From assembly GCA_007124575.1 (NCBI GenBank), contig SLEW01000253.1, forward strand, positions 1-6,422: a stretch of DNA of 6,422 bases. Direction: 5' to 3'. This document shows, in pieces, positions 1 through 6,025 of the stretch. The stretch is from Bacteroidales bacterium. Lineage in GTDB: Bacteria; Bacteroidota; Bacteroidia; Bacteroidales; UBA7960. Both the position numbers and the translations under genes were made by a program. How positions within the stretch are numbered: the first letter of the stretch is position 1; every line of letters starts with the position of its first letter. The notes below the pieces were generated by a model, which was not told the DNA's origin, searched no databases, and saw only the letters and a list, made by a program, of their open reading frames with translations.

Positions 1-710
1 AATTTATTGATGATGATGTCCCTGACTTTGATAACGGTCCCTGGTATTACTATGTCGAAGCAAAGGTAACAGGCTGCCCCGATCTTAGCAAGCTTTCAGT
101 GCCTGCATCATCTGTTTATGTTGAGGCCGGGATAAGCGGAAACTTCGATCCTGGTTTCGATGAGAGCCTGCCGGTAATTCTCAACTGGTCACATGAGCCT
201 CCCCTGGCCAGCGATTTTTATTCGCTTAAGAGGCAAATGGAGGGAGAGGAGCCTGAGGTACTCAGTGAGTTCAACTTCGATGATCAACCGTTTACTGATG
301 AAATAGACCTCGAACAGCTGGGAGGCATTTACACATACTGGATAGAAGCAGAATGGACAGATACCCTGCAGAATTTTAACTCCAACAAAGTATATGTAAG
401 CTTCGACATCCTGGATAAGAATGACATCCCCCGGGCATTCAGGCCTGGCAGTTCAATACCTCAAAACCAATATTTCAGTCTGCCATTTTTAACACCCCCC
501 AAGGCAGACAGTTATTCGATGAAAGTTTTTGACCGCAACGGGTTGCTTGTTTATTCCGAGAATGCATGGGATGCAGATAGTGGATGGGATGGAGATGTGC
601 CGTCGGGAGGCAAGGCCCCGGCAGGCACCTATGTATACGAAGCCAGGTTCAGAGCACCGGGGAGCAATGAAACTGAATCCATACAAGGCACCATAAGCCT
701 GGTGCGTTAA
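1..710 (+). CDS. Secreted T9SS cargo protein, C-terminal part, with type B sorting domain (5' end outside window)
   Basis: The reading frame is open from base 3 to the stop at 708-710 (235 residues) with no credible start; the GTG at 99 lies inside a conserved-looking domain, so the true start is upstream of the window. Seen: two related Ig/FN3-like units. The first is partial (ends near SSVYVEAGI) and the second runs to about base 410. Matching segments are WYYYVEA and YTYWIEA, then SSVYVEAGI and NKVYVSFDI. From about base 420 to the end is a domain of roughly 95 residues with the layout of the T9SS type B C-terminal domain (CHU_C, gliding-motility-associated): PRAF near the start, then MKVFDRNGLLVYSE, GWDG, PAGTYVYE and a final GTISLVR. 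In this family the domain directs export through the T9SS and cell-surface attachment or release. The usual PNGDGxND motif is replaced by PGSSIPQNQ. The adjacent PorP/SprF gene fits a secretion partner. The adhesin or enzymatic role of the missing N-terminal part is unknown. Confidence 0.85.
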   Translation, partial: FIDDDVPDFDNGPWYYYVEAKVTGCPDLSKLSVPASSVYVEAGISGNFDPGFDESLPVILNWSHEPPLASDFYSLKRQMEGEEPEVLSEFNFDDQPFTDEIDLEQLGGIYTYWIEAEWTDTLQNFNSNKVYVSFDILDKNDIPRAFRPGSSIPQNQYFSLPFLTPPKADSYSMKVFDRNGLLVYSENAWDADSGWDGDVPSGGKAPAGTYVYEARFRAPGSNETESIQGTISLVR

Positions 711-722
711 TTGCATATCACA

Positions 723-1754
723 ATGAATCCATGTCAAAATATCATACAACCTCTCGTTAAGACGTCAGCGGCGATCGCAGCCAAAATAATTCTGGCCTGC
801 ATACTGTTGTTAAACAGCCTTCAGGTATCAGCGCGCGACCCTGTTTTTTCCCAGTTTTACGCGGCTCCCATCTACCTGAATCCTGCCTTTGCCGGCTCAA
901 CGAATTGTTCGCGTATGGCGTTCAGCTATCGTCACTGGCGGGGCATTGACAATTTTCATGCGCTTAACTTCTCCTACGACATTTACTCCGAGAGGCTTCA
1001 GGGAGGCCTTGGCATCATCGCAACCAGTGATTTGAGTAATTTCGACATGACCCGCACCAACATCAGCGGCATGTATTCTTATCATCTGCGTGCAACAGAA
1101 AATATAAACATTCATTTTGCTGTGCAGGCGGGCTATATCAGAAATGATTCAAGGCTGAAACCTGATGATTTCGCCGATCCCGCTGAACCCCTTCCTGATA
1201 ACATGGCAGGCCACGATCTTGACCTGTCAGCGGGCATACTTCTTTTCTCCGATCGGGTATACGGTGGCATTGCAGCACATCACATGAATGACCCGAACAT
1301 GAGCCTGCTGGAGGATGAAGAATTCAAGCCAGGCATAAAATATACCGCACATCTTGGATTATACCTGGAGCCTTCGCAAACAGCGGCCAGACCCGGTGAA
1401 AGAAGCCCATACTTTTTCTCACCGAACTTTATCTATCAACGCGAAACCTATCATCAGCATGTCAGTGCCGGCATGTATTTCGGGACAAAACCCGTAATGC
1501 TTGGCACATGGCTGCGTCATCACCGGTTCAGGTCACAGCAGGAAAACCAAAATGACACAGAAAGCAAAAACACGCTGGTTTTCCTGGCTGGTATCAACAT
1601 GGGCGATTACCGTATCGGTTACAGCTACGATTACCCTGTGGGTAATTCTGGTTTTTCAAATATTCTAACTGTGCACGAGATAAGTCTTGCGTGGCGTTTC
1701 AACTGCTCAAACAGAAATATTGGGGGCCGTATAATAAATTACCCAAGATTTTAG
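723..1754 (+). CDS. PorP/SprF family type IX secretion system outer-membrane protein
   Basis: This encodes 343 residues from the ATG at 723. An in-frame TTG at 711, directly after the preceding stop, would add four residues, but ATG is the more likely start; neither has a Shine-Dalgarno site. Seen: a signal peptide with a hydrophobic core (IILACILLLNSLQVSA) and probable cleavage before RDP. It is followed at once by the family hallmark DPVFSQFYAAPIYLNPAFAGS-like start, then alternating glycine- and aromatic-rich stretches expected of an outer-membrane beta-barrel, ending in SLAWRFNCSNRN near the C terminus. Known of the family: PorP is a T9SS component and SprF supports secretion of the type B cargo SprB in Flavobacterium johnsoniae; many genomes hold several paralogues, each next to a cargo gene. 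The 12-nt gap to the cargo gene suggests co-transcription and a dedicated partner for that cargo. Which paralogue this is (PorP-like or SprF-like) cannot be decided here. Confidence 0.92.
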   Translation: MNPCQNIIQPLVKTSAAIAAKIILACILLLNSLQVSARDPVFSQFYAAPIYLNPAFAGSTNCSRMAFSYRHWRGIDNFHALNFSYDIYSERLQGGLGIIATSDLSNFDMTRTNISGMYSYHLRATENINIHFAVQAGYIRNDSRLKPDDFADPAEPLPDNMAGHDLDLSAGILLFSDRVYGGIAAHHMNDPNMSLLEDEEFKPGIKYTAHLGLYLEPSQTAARPGERSPYFFSPNFIYQRETYHQHVSAGMYFGTKPVMLGTWLRHHRFRSQQENQNDTESKNTLVFLAGINMGDYRIGYSYDYPVGNSGFSNILTVHEISLAWRFNCSNRNIGGRIINYPRF

Positions 1755-1755
1755 T

Positions 1756-1763
1756 TATTTTTG
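1756..1763 (+). promoter_or_regulatory. Candidate -7 promoter element of gldJ
   Basis: TATTTTTG matches the Bacteroidota -7 consensus TAnnTTTG exactly and sits 25 nt before the gldJ ATG, giving a short leader of about 20 nt. No TTTG or TTG is found at the usual 17-23 nt upstream; the nearest TTG (1720-1722) is 33 nt away. The -33 element is therefore weak or missing, and the match could be chance in T-rich sequence. It would let gldJ be expressed independently of the cargo/PorP pair. Confidence 0.4.
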
Positions 1764-1788
1764 TGACCGAAACATAAAATTTTAACCG

Positions 1789-3207
1789 ATGAAAATTATT
1801 AAAAGCAAGGCTGGCAAAGCAAAACTTTCCATTGTCTTATCTCTTCTTTTGTTTTCATCTTGTGGTTTGTTTCAACAAGAAACATCACAAACCACCGGAT
1901 GGACTTATAATGATCCGGAAACAGGCAATTTTGAAGTAGTACCCTTTCAGGAACAAGAAACTGGCCCGGGTTTGGTTTTCGTTGAAGGAGGCTCTTATGT
2001 CATGGGAAGGGTGCAGGAAGATGTCATGCGTGATTGGAATAATATACCCAGAAGAGTTACTGTTTCTTCATTTTTTATGGATGAGACAGAGATAACCAAC
2101 CTGGACTACCTGGAGTATTTGCATTGGACAAGCAGGGTTTATGGGGATGCTGCCCCGGAAAAATATCGCAACGCATTGCCAGATACTCTTGTCTGGCGTG
2201 ATCCGCTTGCCTACAATGAACCCTATGTGGAGAATTATTTGCGTCACCCTGCTTTCAGAGACTACCCCGTTGTAGGTGTTAGCTGGGTGCAGGCATCCGA
2301 ATATGCCAAATGGCGCACAGACAGGGTAAATGAAATGCTTTTGGTACGAGAGGGGTATTTGGAATGGAATGTGGAAGAGCAGGATATGGCAACTCATTTT
2401 ACCACTGACCGCTACCTTGAAGGCGAATATCAAGATGCATTGGAAGAGGGTATGCGGCGTGCAAGGTGGGAAGACGGAATCATGCTTCCCCAATACAGGC
2501 TGCCTACTGAAGCTGAATGGGAATACGCTGCACTTGGCCTGATAGGCGCTACCGAAGAAGAAAGAATTGCAAACAGGAGGATGTACCCCTGGGAAGGCAG
2601 GCATATCAGAAGTGACGAACGGCGAACCAGGGGAGAATTTAAAGCGAACTTCCAGAGAGGTCCCGGCGACCTTAGCGGTATAGCCGGATACCCGAACCCC
2701 GGCGGAGACATCACCATGCCGGTAAAATCATTCCAGCCTAACGACTTTGGCTTGTACAACATGGCCGGAAACGTGAACGAGTGGGTACAGGATGTCTACA
2801 GACCCCTGTCACATGAAACCGTGGCAGATTTCAGACCTTTCCGGGGAAATATCTTTCAAACTCCTGACCTGGACGAAGATGGTAACAGGCAACTGGATGA
2901 AGACGGAAGAGTTATCATGAGGCCTGTGGAAGAAGAAGATAACGAGACGCGCAGAAATTATCACAGAGCTGATTATATCTCACATCGTGATGGCGATGAA
3001 CGCTCTGCCATTGCAGAAGGCGTGGATGTATACGCAGAAAATCAGACGCTCATCAGTGATTATGTCCGTGTCTACAAAGGAGGTAGCTGGCGCGACAGAG
3101 TATACTGGCTTTCACCTGGCACACGGCGTTTCCTGCATCAGGAACAGGCAACCAACGACATTGGCTTCCGCTGCGCCATGGACCTCATAGGCCCTAAGCC
3201 AAACTAA
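1789..3207 (+). CDS. gldJ: Gliding motility / T9SS lipoprotein GldJ
   Basis: This encodes 472 residues. A lipoprotein signal peptide is visible: basic N terminus, hydrophobic core, and LLFSSC with Cys25 as the lipidated residue. The rest is an FGE-sulfatase/SUMF1-type fold: GLVFVEGGSYVMG (61-73), FFMDETEITN (95-104), YRLPTEAEWEYAA (236-248), NDFGLYNMAGNVNEW (318-332), VYKGGSWRD (428-436) and DIGFRCAM (457-464). The stretches MGRVQEDVMRDWNN, ALPDTLVWR, YPVVGVSW, KWRTDRVNE and DVYRPLS are what I recall of GldJ rather than GldK. Known: GldJ is an outer-membrane lipoprotein needed for gliding and T9SS function in Flavobacterium, partly by stabilising GldK. The mature protein has only two cysteines (25 and 462), so the two catalytic cysteines of true formylglycine-generating enzymes are absent and a structural role is likely. 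An acidic insert, DLDEDGNRQLDE (360-371), resembles a calcium-binding loop. The protein stops ten residues after C462. No gldK, gldL or gldM follows, which also favours GldJ. Confidence 0.92.
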   Translation: MKIIKSKAGKAKLSIVLSLLLFSSCGLFQQETSQTTGWTYNDPETGNFEVVPFQEQETGPGLVFVEGGSYVMGRVQEDVMRDWNNIPRRVTVSSFFMDETEITNLDYLEYLHWTSRVYGDAAPEKYRNALPDTLVWRDPLAYNEPYVENYLRHPAFRDYPVVGVSWVQASEYAKWRTDRVNEMLLVREGYLEWNVEEQDMATHFTTDRYLEGEYQDALEEGMRRARWEDGIMLPQYRLPTEAEWEYAALGLIGATEEERIANRRMYPWEGRHIRSDERRTRGEFKANFQRGPGDLSGIAGYPNPGGDITMPVKSFQPNDFGLYNMAGNVNEWVQDVYRPLSHETVADFRPFRGNIFQTPDLDEDGNRQLDEDGRVIMRPVEEEDNETRRNYHRADYISHRDGDERSAIAEGVDVYAENQTLISDYVRVYKGGSWRDRVYWLSPGTRRFLHQEQATNDIGFRCAMDLIGPKPN

Positions 3208-3301
3208 AAACAACACAAATGAAGAACGCATTCGTTCAGATACCTTCTTCATAAAAAATATTTTCCCGATAAACCTTTGGGAACAAACCCATCATAAGTA
3301 A

Positions 3302-3337
3302 AAAAAGCCCTATTTGCCATGGCAAATGGGGCTTTTT
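3302..3337 (+). terminator. Strong rho-independent terminator after gldJ, possibly bidirectional
   Basis: The 36 bases fold on themselves completely: AAAAAGCCCTATTTGC pairs with GCAAATGGGGCTTTTT over 16 bp with one G-U pair, leaving a CATG loop. The centre TTTGCCATGGCAAA is a perfect palindrome. The hairpin is preceded by A residues (A-run 3300-3306) and ends in five T (3333-3337), so it should work in both directions. It lies 95-130 nt after the gldJ stop and ends only 19 nt before the murF ATG, separating the secretion genes from murF. A protein-binding operator is a less likely alternative. Confidence 0.85.
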
Positions 3338-3340
3338 ATG

Positions 3341-3348
3341 TATCTTGG
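3341..3348 (+). promoter_or_regulatory. Weak candidate -7 element of murF
   Basis: TATCTTGG resembles TAnnTTTG with two mismatches in the last four bases. A TTTG at 3313-3316, inside the terminator palindrome, lies 24 nt upstream. No better match exists between the gldJ stop and murF. If used, transcription would start at about 3353-3357, on or next to the murF ATG, giving a leaderless or nearly leaderless message. This is inference from a poor match; murF may instead depend on read-through or an unrecognised promoter. Confidence 0.2.
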
Positions 3349-3356
3349 CACTGGAA

Positions 3357-4724
3357 ATGTCCCCCTCATATATAACAAGGCTTAAAAAAAATCTTCATAT
3401 GTGCGCTGATACCCTGGATAAATTGCTGCAGAGAGTTGCCAATGGGCACAAACCCTGCATCGATAGCCGTGCAGCCAAACCCGGTGACCTCTTTTTTGCC
3501 CTCTGTGGAGATAATGCCAATGGGAACCTCTTTGCCGGAAACGCCCTGGAAAACGGCTGCTCCGTGGCCATAGTAGACGATAAGAGTGTCGTGAAAAGTG
3601 AAAAGTTTTTACTCGTGGATGATGTACTGGCCACTCTCCAGAACCTGAGCCAGGCATACAGGGATACCCTGAACATCCCCGTCATAGGGATTACAGGCAG
3701 CAACGGGAAAACAACCACCAAAGAGCTTATGCATGCTGTTTTTGCCAAAAAACATGAAGTCTTTGCCACACAGGGCAACCTGAACAACCATATCGGAGTT
3801 CCCATCAGCCTGCTTTCCATTGAAAAAGACCACGAGATTGCCATCATCGAGATGGGAGCCAACCACACTCAGGAAATTGCCCATCTCTGCCAGATGGCTA
3901 AACCCGCATACGGCCTGATCACCAATATCGGAAAAGCACACCTTGAAGGTTTTGGGACCATCGAAGATGTGACAAAAGCAAAATGCGAGCTTTTCGATTA
4001 CCTGGATAAAAACAAGGGAGTTCTTTTTATCAACCAGAATGACCCACGGTTAAAAAACTACAAACATGAAACAGCAGCAGTAAGATATGGGTCCGGTAAA
4101 GATATACACTTTCACGGGCGCATCCTTGAGACAGCACCACAGCTAAAGACCAAATTCTCAGTACAAAAAGATTTTGGCATGGCAAAAAAGAATGCGGAAG
4201 GAGTTGCAACGACATCTCTTGCTGGGGCTTATAACTTCGAAAACATCCTGGCAGCCCTGGTCACAGGACTATACTTTGGCATTTCTCCAGAACAGGCATC
4301 AGCGGCCATTCAATCTTATACGCCCAAAAATCACAGGTCACAAATCATCCGTACCGATCAAAACCTTGTGGTCATGGATGCCTATAATGCCAACCCCACA
4401 AGCATGGCCGCCGCACTGGAAAACTTCACGGTAATGGAAGGCAGCCCAAAGGTAGTATTGCTTGGCGACATGCTCGAACTGGGCCAGGAGGCCAGGAATG
4501 AACACCAGGAGGTATTCAGTCAGCTGCAATCCCTGCCTGTAGATTTCATCATCCTTGTAGGAAAGCATTTTATGGAGGTTGCTGAAAGTGCTGCACGGGT
4601 AAAGGTTTTCCCGGATGTGCAGAAAGCCGGAAATTACCTGGCCGGAAATACGCTAAAAGGCTACCATATCCTTGTCAAGGGATCCCGCGGGATTGAAATG
4701 GAAAAGCTCCTGCAATACCTGTAG
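3357..4724 (+). CDS. murF: UDP-N-acetylmuramoyl-tripeptide--D-alanyl-D-alanine ligase MurF
   Basis: This cytoplasmic enzyme joins D-Ala-D-Ala to UDP-MurNAc-tripeptide using ATP, the last step in making the soluble peptidoglycan precursor. It encodes 455 residues from the ATG at 3357, close to the usual MurF length. A TTG at 3345 would add four residues and an ATG at 3399 would remove fourteen. Seen, in order: the N-terminal substrate domain with DSRAAKPGDLFFAL (S37, R38); the ATP P-loop GSNGKTTT (114-121, K118); QGNLNNHIGVP; EMGANH (165-170); NIGKAHLEGFGT starting at N190; AKCE with K209, the position of the carbamylated lysine in Mur ligases; GAYNFEN (290-296); the third domain with HRSQ (326-329), DAYNANPTS (341-349), LLGDMLELG and the C-terminal VKGSRGIEME. 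All expected catalytic motifs are present, so the enzyme should be active. It is separated from gldJ by the terminator and from anmK by the octamer array. Confidence 0.97.
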   Translation: MSPSYITRLKKNLHMCADTLDKLLQRVANGHKPCIDSRAAKPGDLFFALCGDNANGNLFAGNALENGCSVAIVDDKSVVKSEKFLLVDDVLATLQNLSQAYRDTLNIPVIGITGSNGKTTTKELMHAVFAKKHEVFATQGNLNNHIGVPISLLSIEKDHEIAIIEMGANHTQEIAHLCQMAKPAYGLITNIGKAHLEGFGTIEDVTKAKCELFDYLDKNKGVLFINQNDPRLKNYKHETAAVRYGSGKDIHFHGRILETAPQLKTKFSVQKDFGMAKKNAEGVATTSLAGAYNFENILAALVTGLYFGISPEQASAAIQSYTPKNHRSQIIRTDQNLVVMDAYNANPTSMAAALENFTVMEGSPKVVLLGDMLELGQEARNEHQEVFSQLQSLPVDFIILVGKHFMEVAESAARVKVFPDVQKAGNYLAGNTLKGYHILVKGSRGIEMEKLLQYL

Positions 4725-4729
4725 ACAAG

Positions 4730-4808
4730 ACATTTCGCCCTTTTGGCTTTTTGGCTTTTCGGCTTTTTGGCTTTTTGGCTTTTTGACATTTTGACATTTG
4801 ACTTTTTG
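4730..4808 (+). repeat. Tandem array of ten imperfect octamers (GCTTTTTG / ACATTTTG)
   Basis: Starting five bases after the murF stop, the sequence parses as ACATTTC, GCCCTTTTG, GCTTTTTG, GCTTTTCG, three further GCTTTTTG, ACATTTTG, ACATTTG and ACTTTTTG, ending 16 nt before the anmK ATG. Most units are 8 nt; single units of 7 and 9 nt occur. The period is not a multiple of three and no gene reads through it. The first strand is almost free of A inside the GCTTTTTG block. Such short-unit arrays usually arise and change length by replication slippage. Nearly every unit holds TTTG, the -33 motif of Bacteroidota promoters, but no TAnnTTTG follows. The array is therefore a length-variable leader of anmK by position, with no proven function. 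Confidence 0.9.
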
Positions 4809-4824
4809 ACAAAATTATAACCAC

Positions 4825-5949
4825 ATGAACCACTTCGCCACAGGCGTCATGTCGGGGACCTCGCTTGACGGAATGGACATCGCACACTGCTGCTTTGAGC
4901 TGCGCGACGGAAAATGGCATTACGACATCCTGGCTGCAGAAACCATTGACTATTCCGATCACTGGCGGGAAAAGCTCCGGACAGCTCCGAAACTGGATGC
5001 CCGCACGTGCCATGCGCTTCACATGGAGTACGGACATTACATCGGCACCACGGTCAAACGCTTCCTTGACAATAACCAAATACGCCATAATGAGCTGATC
5101 GCGAGCCACGGACACACTGTTTTCCATCAGCCACATGAAGGGTATACCTTGCAAATCGGGCATGGTGCCGCCATTGCAGCTTCTGCAAAATGTGATACCG
5201 TGAGTGATTTCAGATCCATGGATGTCGCCCTGGGCGGCCAGGGTGCACCCCTGGTGCCCATCGGCGACAAACACCTGTTTGCAGATTATGACGCCTGCCT
5301 TAACCTGGGTGGCTTTTCCAATATTTCAATGGACAGGCATGGCAAACGCATTGCTTTCGACGTATGTCCTTTCAACTTTGTAATAAACAAACTGGTCAGG
5401 CGCGAGCAGATCATCACAAAAAATATTCTGCCAAATCATAAAAGCCAACACCCCCGCAACTATCTCGAATACGATCCTGAAGGTATGATCGCCCGCTCAG
5501 GTAAGAAAAATCAAGAGTTACTGGGAAGGCTTAACAGCATTGCTTATTACCATCAGCCGCCCCCAAAGAGCCTTGGCGAGGAATGGGTCCGGCAACATAT
5601 GGAGCCACTCCTGGAAGAAAGCAACCTGTCACTGCCTGATCTTTTGCACACCTATTATCACCACGCTGCCATGCAAGTTGCCGGGGCGGCTGCGTCGAAG
5701 TTAAACCGCAAGCTCCTGATCACTGGCGGAGGTGCCTGTAATGCGTTTTTTATTGAATGCCTCCGTGCACAACTGCCGGATAACACCCATATACACGTGC
5801 CCGACAGACAAACAGTGGACTTCAAAGAGGCCCTGGTTTTTGCCTTCCTCGGACTGCTTTGCAGCAAACGGCAGATTAACTGCCTGTCTTCTGTTACCGG
5901 AGCCATCCATGATGCTGTCGGAGGCTCTCTGCATTATTTTCCGCAGTAA
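4825..5949 (+). CDS. anmK: Anhydro-N-acetylmuramic acid kinase AnmK
   Basis: AnmK opens the 1,6-anhydro ring of anhydro-MurNAc and phosphorylates it with ATP to MurNAc-6-phosphate, a cytoplasmic step of peptidoglycan recycling normally followed by MurQ. It encodes 374 residues, full length for the family. Seen: MSGTSLDGMD (9-18, phosphate binding), ASHGHTVFH (from 93), GGQGAPLVP (137-145), LNLGGFSNIS (159-168), FDVCPFN with D179 at the catalytic-base position, KSLGEEWV, LLITGGGACN (297-306) and DFKEALVFAFLG (from 332). Most proteobacterial enzymes have DTGPGN where this one has DVCPFN; from memory, Bacteroidota versions carry a similar DxCPxN form, so I read this as a lineage variant and not as damage. 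No Shine-Dalgarno site precedes the ATG; the leader is AT-rich. Upstream lies the octamer array and then murF, which makes new peptidoglycan precursor, so the pair links synthesis and salvage. Confidence 0.95.
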   Translation: MNHFATGVMSGTSLDGMDIAHCCFELRDGKWHYDILAAETIDYSDHWREKLRTAPKLDARTCHALHMEYGHYIGTTVKRFLDNNQIRHNELIASHGHTVFHQPHEGYTLQIGHGAAIAASAKCDTVSDFRSMDVALGGQGAPLVPIGDKHLFADYDACLNLGGFSNISMDRHGKRIAFDVCPFNFVINKLVRREQIITKNILPNHKSQHPRNYLEYDPEGMIARSGKKNQELLGRLNSIAYYHQPPPKSLGEEWVRQHMEPLLEESNLSLPDLLHTYYHHAAMQVAGAAASKLNRKLLITGGGACNAFFIECLRAQLPDNTHIHVPDRQTVDFKEALVFAFLGLLCSKRQINCLSSVTGAIHDAVGGSLHYFPQ

Positions 5950-5956
5950 GCTGCAA

Positions 5957-5991
5957 TTTGTTTTCTTATCTGAAGGTTTTCATTAAATTTG
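5957..5991 (+). promoter_or_regulatory. Bacteroidota-type promoter of the symporter gene
   Basis: TTTG at 5957-5960 and TAAATTTG at 5984-5991 match the -33 and -7 (TAnnTTTG) elements of the Bacteroidota primary sigma factor, with a 23-nt spacer, at the long end of the range reported for this group. Transcription would begin near 5996-5999, leaving a leader of roughly 28 nt before the ATG at 6026. The element starts eight bases after the anmK stop, so the symporter can be expressed apart from anmK. Confidence 0.65.
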
Positions 5992-6025
5992 CGGCTTTTA
6001 CGATATCATTCATAATTATGTTGAA

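Noticed and set aside
99..710. GTG at 99 as the start of the first gene.
   Set aside because: The frame is open to the left edge and the residues before 99 belong to an Ig/FN3-like unit similar to the next one; the resulting protein would also lack the signal peptide a T9SS cargo needs.
3224..3237. Small inverted repeat GAACG-CATT-CGTTC after gldJ as an extra terminator.
   Set aside because: The stem has only five pairs and no T-run follows; the hairpin at 3302-3337 is far stronger.
4682..4693. The perfect palindrome ATCCCGCGGGAT near the end of murF, possibly a terminator stem or operator.
   Set aside because: It encodes the conserved GSRG motif of MurF and is not followed directly by a T-run, so chance in coding sequence is the better explanation.
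4675..5274. A 199-residue open frame on the minus strand across the octamer array and the start of anmK.
   Set aside because: It lies opposite the well-supported anmK and murF frames, its lysine-rich part is just the translated repeat, and it shows no recognisable domain.
5950..5999. GCTGCAA (5950-5956) can pair with TTGCGGC (5989-5995), followed by TTTT, as a terminator after anmK.
   Set aside because: The stem is only 7 bp with one G-U pair and the loop is 32 nt, too weak; the right arm overlaps the better-supported promoter element.
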